NCBI GenBank assembly: GCA_963576785.1
Contig: OY756139.1
Coordinates: 3,658,001 to 3,722,000, forward strand
Reading direction: 5' to 3'
Source of the DNA: Chlorophyllum brunneum
Lineage: Eukaryota; Basidiomycota; Agaricomycetes; Agaricales; Agaricaceae
DNA: 64,000 nucleotides
Shown: in pieces, positions 48,372-59,275 of the stretch
How the letters are laid out: every line of letters begins with the position of its first letter
Numbering within the stretch: position 1 is the stretch's first letter
Program-made: the position numbers and the translations under genes
Notes under the pieces: model-generated
Database searches by the model: none
Seen by the model: the letters and a program-made list of their open reading frames with translations, nothing else
What the model was told of the DNA's origin: nothing

Positions 48372-48707
48372 ACTACGGTATTTCATGGGGTCATGAAAGT
48401 AAAAAGGGAGGTATTGTTATGAACTATAGATAGACAGTACATTCCTATCATGTGCCCGTCACATTTATCATTCCTATGTATCTGTTTCATCCCTTATGGC
48501 TGTACTCTTACTGACTCATTCTACTTGTCCCCTATGACTCCTTTACTCTGCTCCTTTATTCTTAGCTCATACCACTAGTATATAAAGTGTAGTAATACTT
48601 GATGTATTTCTTACACTTTACCAATCGTATCATCCCTTACTCTCTTCTCTACTTCCTAGTCTTTATCCAAAGACTTGCAACCTGAGTCTCAGACTAAGGT
48701 CATAACA

Positions 48708-48712
48708 GTCTT
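48708..48712. repeat. Target-site duplication GTCTT, right of element Y
   Basis: Matches 42384-42388. Confidence 0.95.
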
Positions 48713-48854
48713 TCTAGCCCATCCCTCTAACATGACTCGATCATTTCATGCTCTATTAAAGGCTTCCTCATTTGGGTTCATAGCTTGAACAGTGCAGTGG
48801 TGCAGATTTGATTGCCCACAAATCTGATCACTAACTCTATCCATTTATAGAACA

Positions 48855-49934
48855 ATGTCTTCTGCTATGAATATCCTCATGTCTTTTGTTCCAACTCTCA
48901 ATAGTGCTGGGAACTATACTGAGTGGTCATCCTGCCTTGATGATGTACTCTCTTTGATGACTCAGGATGGTACTACTATCCTTGGCTCAGAAATGCTAAC
49001 ATACTCGATGGATCTGATATATACCCTCTTATCCAAGTACTCCACCTATGAGAATCTGGTTGATGCTGATGGAAATATCACTGGCCTGAACCCTGCTCAC
49101 AACATTAATGAGTACACTACCTGCATGCAACTAGCCAAAATAGCTTACACACTTATGAAGTCTAAACTACTGGCTGATATAATCAACCAGTCCTTCACTG
49201 ATGCTGCAGAGATCTGGACCACAATGTGCTCCACCTATGGAACCATCTCTGTGTCAGGGCTTTATAGCTCATATGTTGAGACAATCCCTCCTGACCAGGA
49301 TCTGTCCGGTCCTATCACCTGATTGGAATTGCTGTACTAACAGCTGAATTCAACTGGTGACTGTGATGTTCTGGAGGTAATCCAACTGATAACCCTTCTT
49401 GCTGGTATCCCAAACTAGTGGAATATCACAGTCAATACGACCATCTGAAATGTTACATTTAACAAAGTTTGAAACATTATCCAGAAATGACACTGGGCAA
49501 CCAGCCTATATGATGGATTCTGTCAACTTTGGCTTGCCAAGGTGATAACTGAACCAAAGAAGAGTACCTGCAGCCTTGTTACCAAGGCACAGTCCTCTGC
49601 TCCTCTCCCTCCTTCCCTCCTCTTGCAGATGACAAATCCTGCCAAGAAAAAGACTCAAGATCCCTGGTGCTGCCTGTCTCCATATGTGACTGCCAAGGCA
49701 AAAGCCTTGGATCTTTATGAGAAATACATAGGAAACACTTCCCTCCCCCAACTGGCCTCTCCTCTAATGACTGCCTCTATTATAGAGGTTGATGAATTAT
49801 TTGGTGCCACTCCAGCAGCCAAACTGGTTGTGAGCATTCTAGCTCCAACCGCCGTCAAGATGGATGAGGATGCAGTGTCAATGGGATCTGAGGATAAGAA
49901 CTACTCAGATAAAGATTTGGCCAAATCTTGCTAG
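48855..49934 (+). pseudogene. Copia gag
   Basis: A 155-codon open piece (48855-49322) has copia-gag-like features (NYTEWSSCLDDVLSLM, WTTMCSTYGT). Broken sequence follows, with a second open piece at 49542-49934. I did not see a clear zinc knuckle. The product would coat the element's RNA. Confidence 0.65.
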
Positions 49935-50195
49935 CTCTTCACACAAATTCGAAGATTGCCACAGGAGTATCATATGCATTGCTGATGTCCAAGGAGACTC
50001 TTGACTGGGTGCATGGAGTGTAACCTCAGCCAATGTAGATTCTTGGATAAATAGCTGGACTACCTATGTATACAATTATGTAAAGCTTCAGAAATAAAAA
50101 TTTCTCCTCTGTTTTCAAGAGTGAAGAATACATGTGAAATAACACATAGCTACAATAGCACATGTGGATGTGCAATGAATAGGTGACCTCATAAA

Positions 50196-51760
50196 ATGAG
50201 CAATGAATGGCTTTTGGGCTCCAGTGCCTCCCTCAACATTACTTCAAACAAGAGGGATCTTGTTGATATTGTTGAAGGTTTTTTTGGATCAGTATCAATT
50301 ACAGATGGATCCACACTTTCTATTGGATCTTATAGCACTGTCTATCTAGAGACAGAAGTAAAACTTGAGTCCAACAAAGTTCAGTGGCAGACTCTGTACC
50401 TTCATCCAGTATATCACATACTAAAGTTAGATATGAGACTTCTCTCAACTGGATCCATCACAGATAAAACTGGTCTGATTGCAGAAATGTCCAATGGAAA
50501 GACTATTATTCATGATGTTTGTGGTAAGCCATTCCTGAGTGGACAATATTACTAGAGTACTTCTTTGAACCAAGTTCACTTTGTGGACATATGTATCTTG
50601 TATGATAGAGATCTTCAATTTTCCTTGGCATCAATTAACAAAAATACCACATCCTATGATATTTGGCATCGAAGATTCGCACACCCATCTGATCAGGCTC
50701 TAGGTTATGTGCTAAAACACATGGAATCTGTCCCAGTACTTCCACTAAAAGAACAGAAGGTTTTCCCTGGTTGTATGCTTGGAAAGCTGCTGAACAAGGC
50801 CTACCATGAGAACATATCTTGCACATCCAAGGTCCTTGAATTGATCCATTTGGATCTTCAGGAACTCTCCATTGTTTCTTATCACAAGTTCAAATGGGTT
50901 ATGATATTCCTTGATAACTACTCTTTCTCTGTGCATATTTCCTTTTTGCACAATAAATCAGATACTACATATACCTTCAAGGCATATGCTGAATTGGTGG
51001 CAAACTAAATAGGCAAACACATCAAGTGGGTGTGCTCTGATAATAGAGAAGAATATATGTCTCAGAAACTCAAGGACTACTTCACTGAGAAAGGAATTCT
51101 TCACAAAACAAGTGTGCCACACATTCATCAACAGAATGGGTGCACTGAATGTCTTAATCAAACACTTCTAGAAAAGGTACAATTTATGTGACTTGAAGCA
51201 TGCCTTCTGGCTAGCTACTGGGAGTTTTCATTTGATATGGCCACTCATGTCTATAGTAGGACACCTATAAAGTGCCTGAAATAGGTCACCCCCTATGAGA
51301 CATGGTTTGGAAGGAAACCTAATATTTCTCATCTCTGAGTGTTCAGTTGTGGGACCTACATATACCTTCCTGATGAGGTGTGGCAAGACAAACTTGCATC
51401 CAAATCAGAATTGATGATCTTCATTGGTTATGCAGGTGATGGCAGCAACTTCAAGTTTATGTGCCATCAGTGGAACAATTCTATTTTCATCTCCCCCCAT
51501 ACTGTCTTCAATGAACTCTATTTTCCCAGATGTCCATCACAGTCCAAACAACAAGGTGTATTGCCACCTACAGAAAGCAATTCAAATGAGAGATTAAATC
51601 CTCCTCTTTCTGAAGATGGATTTGTTCCAAGACTGTTCAGTCTGAGTGTACTGTACACTGGACCACTGCTAGCACCTCCTTGTCCATGAACTCCTACTCC
51701 TAGTCCCAGAGAGTGGACTTAGTTGTCTCTGCCTTCTTCCTCTTCTAGAGGATCTTCTTT
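50196..51760 (+). pseudogene. Copia protease and integrase
   Basis: The protease site reads WLLGSSAS where copia elements normally have a DSG-type motif, so the catalytic Asp is lost. The pre-integrase and integrase parts follow. They include WHRRFAHPS, IHLDLQELS (first acidic residue), VCSDNREEY (second) and HQQNGCTECLNQTL (Glu region), then TPYETWFGRKPNISHL. Stops occur at 50553, 51006, 51189, 51282 and 51336, among others. Confidence 0.82.
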
Positions 51761-52148
51761 AGGATTATTCTACAAGGATCCAATTCCAACTCCCTCTCTA
51801 CCTATGCCATCTCAGTCTCCAGGAGGAGTTAAGGTTGAGGATAATGTTGAGGAGGTTGCACCTGCACCTAATCCATGTGCTGATAACTGGGCTCCCATAC
51901 CCATTCTGGAAGAGACCTTCATTCCTTATCTGGACATTGAAGTACTGAGAAAACTTCATGATCAAACCACTCTCCAGGTTCCATGAAGAGAAGGAAATGT
52001 CTATGGCAACTGCCAACACCTGAAGGATATTCTTAGGGACTATGAAAGGTATAAACCTTTTGGTCAGCCAAGACAAGGACAATGGAATCCTAGCTGACCT
52101 AATGTCCCTCCAGGGCTTGGTGATTGCATTCCAGAAGAAAATGAGTAT

Positions 52149-52835
52149 GTGCCTGATAGGCTGCAACCTCCCCTGCCAGCACATAAGCAGAACATTGACA
52201 TTGATTTGCCCATGCTTGAACCAAGTGAGGAAGAGCTTTGCCGATTAATTTGCAAAGGTAGTATGGAGTTAATCCATTATTGCCTCTCTAAGGCCAGTAC
52301 AACTTCTCTATTACCACAGCTGGTCCAATTTTGGAACCTTGCCAAGTTGCCATCTGCTGAGCATGACCAATGGCTTAAGACATGCCTTGAAGAGCTTGAT
52401 ACACTCAGAAAATGTAATGTATATGAGTTAGTTGACTGCCCTACCAAGGGTGTTAATGTTGTCAAAAACAGATAGGTCTTCAATACTAAGTTGGACAGAC
52501 ACTGCCATGCTTGACTAGTAGCAAAAGGTTTCTCACAGAAGGAAGGCCTTGATTACAACAAGCTTTTCTCTCTAGTTGTCTGCTACAAAACTTCTCATCT
52601 CCTGTTCTTCTTAACAGTAGTTGAAGATTGGGAGATTGAAAGCATTGATGTAAAAACCACCTATTTATATGGCAATCTGGATGAAGAGATCTTCATGGAG
52701 CAACTGGAAGGATTCATACTTGGATATAATAAAGTGTGGAGGTTACAAAAAGCATTGTATGGCCTTAAGCAAGCTGGCTTGGCTTGGTAGTGTGTGATGA
52801 AATTACTGCTTGCCATGGGTTTCAAGCAATGTCTA
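52149..52835 (+). pseudogene. Copia reverse transcriptase, N-terminal part
   Basis: The sequence includes LEELDTLRKCNVYELVD, then LVAKGFSQKEGLDYNKLFS preceded by TGA at 52512 where copia has a conserved Arg. SIDVKTTYLYGNLDEEIFMEQ follows with the first catalytic Asp, then LQKALYGLKQAGLAW. It is cut before the YxDD box by the LINE insertion at 52836. Confidence 0.82.
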
Positions 52836-53413
52836 TTTTTTTTTTTTTTTAAATCATCAATTTATATAGTGGTGCTTGATTGCAGTCCGCATGTACATAC
52901 ATACAAAAGCAGAACATACAGAATGTTTGGAGTAAGGAAAGTAAACTACAAGTAAACTAACCCTACAAGACTCGGTGCTATTTAGCACATACACTAGAGA
53001 GATGTTTGGTACTTAAGTTGATCAGCAGAAAAAGGAGAGAGAAAGGAGATCAGAAAAGAGAGAGTGAGAGAGAGAAATTGATAGAGGAAAAACTATTGAC
53101 TTACAACCACAAGGGGGAACAACAAACGGTACTAGCATATGGAGGGACATTGCCCAGACACCATGGGAATGATGGACTTTTGAATGAAAACTATCATAAA
53201 ATAGTAGACAAGTAGGAATGGGAGAGATAGAAAAATGAATTATGAAGTCCATAACTAGGAGAGTATAAGAAAAATTTAGAGAAAGGAAAGGACTCATGCA
53301 GGTGTGGACCCGAACCTCTGATGGACTTGACAATGATGCAATGGGGGTATTGAACCAGTGCAGATACGAGGGTGATCAGGTTCTAGAGGGAAGCTGAACA
53401 TAGTGGGATTACA
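52836..53413 (-). mobile_element. 3' end of a twin-primed LINE (poly(A), 3' UTR, end of RNase H region)
   Basis: A poly(T) run at 52836-52850 on the plus strand is the LINE poly(A) tail inserted into copia. Upward from it come the about 400-bp 3' UTR (with a GA-rich block near 53040-53075) and the last about 40 codons of ORF2. Its inner edge at about 53410 corresponds to the LINE base directly after the outer edge of the inverted segment at 60783. This is what twin priming predicts. Confidence 0.8.
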
Positions 53414-53418
53414 TTTCT

Positions 53419-53806
53419 CCATCTCTCCCTTCCTCGCTTATCTACTATTTTATATATAGTTTTCATTCATAACCCATCTCTCCTGTGGTGTCTGGGCAAA
53501 TGCCCTCTCACATACTAGTACCATTTGTTGTTCCCCCTTGTGATTGCGAGTAAATAGTTTCTTTCTATCAATTTCTCTCTCTCACTCTCTCTCTTTCCAA
53601 ATTCCTCTCTTCCTCTTTCTCGCTGATCAACGTAGGTACCAAACATCTCTCTAGTGTACGTGCTAGATGGCGTCGAGTCTCGTGGGGTTAATTTATGTAT
53701 AGTTTACTTTCCCTTTTCTGAACATTCTGTACATTCTGCCTTTGTATGTATGTACATGTGGACTGTGTTCGAGCACTGCTATATAAATTGTTGATTTTAA
53801 AAATAA
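53419..53806 (+). mobile_element. LINE 3' UTR in opposite orientation, with A-rich end
   Basis: About 390 bp of the same LINE 3' UTR, read on the plus strand and ending in TTTTAAAAATAAA. It forms an inverted repeat with 52846-53235. It separates the two parts of the twin-primed copy. A template jump of the reverse transcriptase onto a second LINE RNA is a possible source. Confidence 0.75.
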
Positions 53807-54130
53807 AGAGGGCTGTGGCAGAATTGGGAGTTTTATTTGATAGGTTCTGAAATCGCAATATGAAGAAGGTCAAGATCACCTCCAGGTCCAAGTCCTGGTG
53901 GAATGAAGACTGCTCCAAGGCTCTGGTGGATCACCATGTGGACTGGAGGAACAAACAAAAGTGGAACACCTTTTGCAAGATAATGCAGATTACAAAACAA
54001 AAGTATTTCGACAAGAAGATACAAGAAATCTTGGTTGATAACCATTGCCCCTGGGACCTCATGCCTTGGACTAAGGGCAGGGCTCTCCCAGCCACTGAGG
54101 CCATTCATCACAATGGATGGCCCTACCTCA
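53807..54130 (+). pseudogene. Inverted LINE segment, part 1 (end of endonuclease and linker of ORF2)
   Basis: The plus-strand frame reads AVAELGVLFDRF, a stop, then KKVKITSRSKSWWNEDCS and PWDLMPWTKGRALPA. It corresponds to the linker between endonuclease and RT in the LINE at 63386-63988. It is interrupted at 54130 by the insertion of the 54131-60306 LINE and resumes at 60307. Confidence 0.85.
54118..54130. repeat. 13-bp target-site duplication of the full-length LINE, left
   Basis: TGGCCCTACCTCA here against TGGCCCTGCCTCA at 60307-60319, one mismatch. The interrupted plus-strand LINE reads on across the joined site. Confidence 0.85.
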
Positions 54131-54559
54131 TTTTTTTTTTAATTTTTTTTTTTTAATCATCAGTTTATATAGCAGTGCTTGATTATAGTCCACATGTACA
54201 TACATACAAAAGTAGAATGTACAGAATGTTCGGAGCAAGGTACACTAAAAGTACACTAACCCTATGAGACTCGATACCATCTAGCGTGTACACTAGAGAG
54301 AGATTTGGTACCTAAATCAAACAGCAGGAAAAAGAGGAAGAAGGAATTTGGGAGTGAGAGAGAGTGAGAGAGAGAGATTGATAGAAAAGAAACTATTGAC
54401 TTGCAAAGGGGAACAATGAATGGTACTAGCATGTGGAGGGGTATTTACCCAGATACCATGGGAAAAATGGATGTTGAATGAAAACTATATTAAAATAGTA
54501 GATGAGTGGGGATAGGAGAGATAGAGAAATGAAATTGAAGTCCATAACTGGGGAAGTAC

Positions 54560-55520
54560 AAGAAAAATATAAGAGAAGAAAAAACTCATGCGGGCGCGGA
54601 CCCAAACCTCTGATGGGCTTGACGATGATGTTATTGAACCAGTGTGAATACAAGGGCAATCAGGTTCTGGAGGGAAGCTGAAAGCAGCAAGATTGTGACA
54701 TAGGAAGTTAACAAACTTCTTGATATTGTCAACACTATGGTGGTGATCAAAGTGTTGACATCTATGGAGGATATGCAACCTGTTCTGAACCAGTTGATTG
54801 CCGCAGTGGTGGCAAGATAAGTCCTTAGTGGGGAAGAACCTAAGGCAGTATTCTCCAATTGGGGCATGACATAGTATGGCGCGACAAGCTCTCGCAAAGA
54901 GCTGGGGCTGGTATCCGCATTCTCGTATCCAAGGACCGGAGTTGATGTGCAATGGTAAAGCAGAGGCCCCATTCACTCGCACTAGAAGGTGGAGGAAGGA
55001 GCTACCACTGTATTTCTTGAACCCAAACATGGTCTACCATGTGTGAATGGCATGTTTGGTGGACCTTTTGCATAAGTAGGCAATGGAGTTTGGTACACGG
55101 TAGTTCTGACCCCGGTTGGTCCAGGCAACTGTTTGGATCCAGTCATGCATGGCTTGTTAAATCCCATATTTGCACTTAGATGGAGTGTGGTAGAACAAGA
55201 GGCAATGTTGGTCAGATTTGTTGAACCAAGCCAGAAGTGCCTTTGAGGTGAGGATGGACTGTCTCTGGCAGGAGTGTGTCGAGCAGTCAAGTAATAGCTT
55301 AGAGGCTGCGAGGGAGTCGGTGAACACATGGATGTGCTCAATCTGGTCATAGTTGTCGGTGGCAAGTACCTTGGTAATTCCTAGGTATTGTGCCACTAGT
55401 TTGGTATTGGTGGATGTTGTTCCTCCGAGTCTCTTCATGATAGAGCTACCTCCATCTAAGTGTCAAATAGTAGCTGCCGCCGTGAACTGGCCAGCAAGTG
55501 GGTTGGGATTGGGGTGGACT
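54560..55520 (-). pseudogene. LINE RNase H and C-terminal region
   Basis: The RNase H part has IIGTDGSVHPNPNPLAGQF (first acidic residue), MKRLGGTTSTNTKLVAQYLGI and HIHVFTDSLAASKLLL. The family Glu appears as Lys (TKLVAQ, where the third LINE has TELVAQ), so catalysis is probably lost. A C-terminal Cys/His region (CHHCGNQLVQNRLHILHRC) follows, as in other fungal LINEs. Confidence 0.82.
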
Positions 55521-56830
55521 GAGCCATCTGTGCCTATGATAATGGACTTGGGGTCTGTTGTTGCTTTCATTGTTACATCATCCCAAAGCATCTTTGAGAG
55601 GTGGGGATAGTCCCAGTTGAATCCTATAAAAGATACATTGTTAGAGAAGCAGTCAAGTAACCTACGTCCAGGCCAAAGAGTTTTGGAAACAGAGTTGAAA
55701 GATTCTACATAATGAGTCTTGGGGGTGGAGTGCAAAACATCCATCACAGCTCCAAGCATCTTCTTCTTCTGAATCTCCATGAAATTCTTGATGTGAAGTT
55801 GGTGGAGGGAAGAATGATACTCTCTCGTCAATCTTGCCAGTACATGTTCATTGTCCAATGTATGAAGCCTCAATGTTTGTCATTCTGCCAACTTTTGGAG
55901 ATGGAGTTTGATGGGCATGAGTCCTGCAAGGGACTCAACACTGCCAGTGGGAGAAGTCCAAAAAGCCCCTGTTATCCAGAGGGCTGCCCTTTGTTGCATT
56001 TTGTTGAGGCCTTCACAGGTCCCCTTCATACGGGATTTATCATGAAACCACAGTTGATATCCATATGTCGCAATTGGTACAACACACAAATGGTATAAGA
56101 GCCTCTTGTTACAGGAGGACAGACCACGTACAGAATTTCCCAGCATCTTCATCGCCTTAATTGTTGATATGGCTTTGGCAGAGTAGTAATGGACATGCTC
56201 CTTGAAGGATAGTATCTTGTCAAAATAGAACCCCAGGAATTGCCAATGGGTTTTTGGCTTGAGAGGAGTGCAGCCCATGAAGGGGGGGAACCCAGATTGA
56301 TAGAGGGATTGGAGTTTTGCCTTGCACGTGTGAAATGGAATACCTTGGATTTATCATGTTCAATTACAAGGCTGAATTTGTTCATGAGCTGCTCTATTTC
56401 GTGGTACATGTGTTGGAGGATCTTGACATTCTTTTCGAGGGAGGGGGATTGTGTAATGAGGGTACCATCATCTATGAATGACAGGACATCAAAGTCCCAC
56501 TTGTCTCGTTTTTCTTCCATGCAAACATCAAATATTCGAAGGAGGGGGGCAAGGTATAGGGTGGAAAGAATGGGGCTGAGGGCTGAGTCTTGGCCAACAC
56601 CAACTGCAGCATCAAATTCTGGGGAACTTTCATTATTCCACAGATATGTAGTGTGTCATTCTTTGAGGTAATTGTTGAAGAACATTGCAATTTGTCAAGT
56701 CCGATTGGCAGAGGAAGTTCATCCAGGACAGCTGCATTGACTGGTCTATCCTGAGCCGAGTTATAGTGGAGGTCAAGGGCAGACCATAGGTTATCCATAG
56801 TGAGACATGGTCGACCATTGTGGCAAATGG
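55521..56830 (-). pseudogene. LINE reverse transcriptase, internally deleted
   Basis: The C-terminal half of RT is present, with GVGQDSALSPILSTLYLAP, the catalytic box as FIDDGTLI and VFHFTRARQNSNPS. The part holding the first catalytic Asp, seen in the third LINE as AFDVAQFFPSLNH, is missing. The sequence jumps from VLDELPLP directly to the YLKE block (about 56690). It cannot polymerise. Confidence 0.85.
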
Positions 56831-57062
56831 CTTTGGTGGCTGGTAGAGCTCAGCCCTTGACCCAGGGCATGAGGTCCCAAGGGTATCAATTGTCAACCAA
56901 AATTTCCTGAATCTTTTTGTTAAAGTAGGTCCTTTTTGCAATCCTTGTAAACTTGTGAAAGATGTTCCATTTTTGTTTGTTCCTTTGGTCCGTGCAGTGT
57001 TCTGCCAGTGCCTTGGAGTATTCTTCGTTCCACCAGGTTTTGGACCTAGTGGTGATCTTGAT

Positions 57063-58109
57063 CTACTTTGCATTGCAATTCCAGGACCTGTTAAACAAAA
57101 CTCCCAATTCAGCTACAGCTCTCTCCAGCTCTTCCATACTGTTCATCGGCCAGTTTGTATTGTTTATTCCCTCCATGATGTCCATAAGGAATTTGGTTTC
57201 CTCCTCCAAGCCTTTAGGAACCGTCATCCTTTCTATAACAATGTCCATTTGCAGAATAGGAACTTTAATGAAAAGGGGGGCATAGTCAGAATTGTATCGA
57301 TTGCCATCCTGTATACTATGAGTGGGGATATGCGGAAGCATTCCCGAGAGAAAAATTAGGTCAATGACCATGTCAGGAAGATTGGGGTCTGATGTGTAAT
57401 GTGTAGGTTTGGTGTCAGACGGAATTGATCTCTCTAAGTTGAGAGCTTCGGTAACCATGAGGAGACAGTCCGCACTCACTGGATGTTGGTCCGTTGAAGG
57501 GTCCCATCTCTCAGATTGGATGTTGATGTCACCGCCCATAAGAAGGAATGGTGGGAGGTCAAATAGGTGCTCCTCGAGGAAGTGAAGCGTGGTGTTGCAG
57601 CTGTCATTATATATGTTCAACAGTAGCAGCTCTTCTCCTCCAGCAAATAATGATATACACAGGAGGTCTTGATGATTGATGATGTCTTTTCTGATGGAGG
57701 GTTGGAGATGTTTGAGTCTTTTGTGAGCAAAGGTGAGGACTCGGGGGATAGATTGATGATTCTCAATGACTATCCTGCTAGGCCCTTCAGGCCAAGGTCT
57801 AAGTCTTTGAGGAATACACTGGCATCCAACTTGAAGGACTTCATCGGTGATAATTGGGTAGGAAAGAAGGGTCCAATCTGGATGAATTGGGCCTCCTACC
57901 AGGGGTGAACCATTACTAGTGGTGGGAGAGGGGATATTGTGGAGGTATCTCCATGGGGGTTCTTGTATGAGGAGAAGGTCAACGTCACCTCTGCATGCAA
58001 GGACTGTCTCCATCACTCCATACAATCTTCCAATGTTATGAGAGCAGACTTTCAGTTCACTCAATATTGAGTGAGAGAGCCTGTCTTGGTCGTTGGGTGT
58101 ATTATTCAT
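57063..58109 (-). CDS. LINE ORF2 N-terminus: APE-type endonuclease domain (348-codon open frame)
   Basis: An uninterrupted frame starts at MNNTPNDQDRLSHS. Endonuclease motifs are CSHNIGR, LLLIQEPPW (metal-binding Glu), LLMGGDINIQSERWDPS (GDxN type) and the C-terminal box as NSDYAPL. Members of the superfamily normally have His in that last box (SDH), so the catalytic His is replaced by Tyr here. The enzyme nicks target DNA to start reverse transcription. The frame stops at 57063, where RT should continue in the same protein. Confidence 0.82.
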   Translation of the reverse strand: MNNTPNDQDRLSHSILSELKVCSHNIGRLYGVMETVLACRGDVDLLLIQEPPWRYLHNIPSPTTSNGSPLVGGPIHPDWTLLSYPIITDEVLQVGCQCIPQRLRPWPEGPSRIVIENHQSIPRVLTFAHKRLKHLQPSIRKDIINHQDLLCISLFAGGEELLLLNIYNDSCNTTLHFLEEHLFDLPPFLLMGGDINIQSERWDPSTDQHPVSADCLLMVTEALNLERSIPSDTKPTHYTSDPNLPDMVIDLIFLSGMLPHIPTHSIQDGNRYNSDYAPLFIKVPILQMDIVIERMTVPKGLEEETKFLMDIMEGINNTNWPMNSMEELERAVAELGVLFNRSWNCNAK

Positions 58110-58225
58110 TGAGGGGGGTTAGTCTGGCTTCGACCAGCTGGGAATGAGGAGGAGGGGGGAAGGGGCACTCCTTTGTTGGCTCTTAGTTTGAGTGTTTTGT
58201 TGGCATGCCAGTCGTGGTTGAAGCA

Positions 58226-59275
58226 TTATTTCCAGAACTGATATTTTTGGTCTGTGGCAAGGTGGTCTTTACCACAGTTGGAGCAGGTTGCCTTGTAGGG
58301 GCATGGTTCTCCAGCGGGGGTAGCAGCAATGGGTGGGTTTGCTTTGTCATTGCCCTTGCAGCAATAGGCGAAGGCATAGTGGTTAGTGGTGGAGTGAGGA
58401 CCTTTGCAGTGAGTGCAAGTGAACAGTCTTGCATGGCATTGGATTAGCAGGTGGCCCCATCTGCAGTATTTGGTGCAGAATGGGACACACAGGTTAGCAT
58501 TAGCCTTCCTGATGCAGAAGAGGCCTCTGTAGATGTTGAGGAACTTGTCCTTGATCTTTGCAATGTTAGAACCCACTTTGGAGTCCCATATTTCGAACCA
58601 CACCATGTGTGTGTCGGAGTGTTTGGAGTTGCATTGAACCCTTGGTTGTGTCACAAATTGGATAGCATCCGAGTGGATAGAATTTCGAATGCTAGAGACC
58701 ACATTGGCCTCAGTGAGGATAGATCCTCGTGGGGTAACGTAGTTTACGTCCGTGATCTTCACAAATGACTTGGATTTAGGGAGGGATGCTTTGTCCATGG
58801 TGATCCCTCTGAACTTTTCCTTGAGCCATGCCTTGACGACATCGAGCTCAGTGGTGGTCAGAACCTCCAAAGTGTGGACCATAAGGCCCAGCTTACCCTG
58901 CAAGGCAGCAATGACTCTCGTCTTAGACTTCTCCACTATGAGGCAAGCATTGAGAGAGTCAATGATGGACCCAAAGTTGGTAACATTGGGTCCAGAGAGA
59001 AGAGAGATGATGATCTTTTTGTGAGATGGACTATTAAGAGTGGAGTGCATAATCCCAGCCTTCTTGGCTAGTTCCTTGTTTGTAGAGGAAGGGGTAGAGA
59101 AAGCAGCATCGTACATTGCTACTACCTTCTCGAATTCCAACAGCTTGAGAGGATCATGTCCAGTGGGAGCAGGAGCAGGGGCGGAGGTCTTACCACCTTT
59201 GGCTGTAGCCACAGCATAGGAGGTTTTTATGCCTTCCTTGGGGTTTTTGGTATCTTTAGGGATGGATACTGGCAT
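58226..59275 (-). pseudogene. LINE ORF1, C-terminal part with zinc knuckles
   Basis: This 349-codon open piece is the RNA-binding ORF1 product of a Tad1-like LINE. The middle is a mixed alpha/beta region (IIISLLSGPNVTNFGSIID through FVKITDVNYVTPRGS). The C-terminus has Cys/His knuckles: CTKYCRWGHLLIQC (C-X3-C-X4-H-X4-C), CTHCKGPHSTTNH and CSNCGKDHLA. It ends 116 bp before ORF2. It is not the whole protein; the N-terminal half lies in other frames at 59227-60220. Confidence 0.75.

Larger units (their letters stand above)
42389..48707 (+). mobile_element. Ty3/gypsy chromovirus element Y (6,319 bp, both LTRs)
   Basis: A complete element with matching GTCTT duplications, so an insertion independent of X. 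Its body from 42505 to 47869 is almost identical to X (three differences noticed in 5,365 bp). Its first 116 bp and the last 838 bp are clearly diverged from X. LTRs are 42389-42681 and 48415-48707, and they differ from each other at 20 of 293 positions by my count. Primer site, gag, pol and ORF3 are arranged as in X. Confidence 0.96.
48855..52835 (+). mobile_element. Decayed Ty1/copia element, 3' end cut by LINE DNA
   Basis: The order is gag, protease, integrase, RT, which is diagnostic of copia. All parts are broken by stops, and CpG is rare. The element stops inside RT at 52835 where a poly(T) LINE end begins. Its RNase H and 3' LTR are not in this window. I could not define its 5' LTR. 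The 142 bp between the Y flank and the first ATG (48713-48854) may be its leader. Confidence 0.88.

Noticed and set aside
51723..52148. Pro/Ser-rich plus-strand frames between copia integrase and RT
   Set aside because: They fit the variable linker of the copia polyprotein and show no separate gene signals.
53041..53075. GA-rich simple repeat as an independent microsatellite
   Set aside because: The same GA-rich block occurs in each LINE 3' UTR here, so it belongs to the element.
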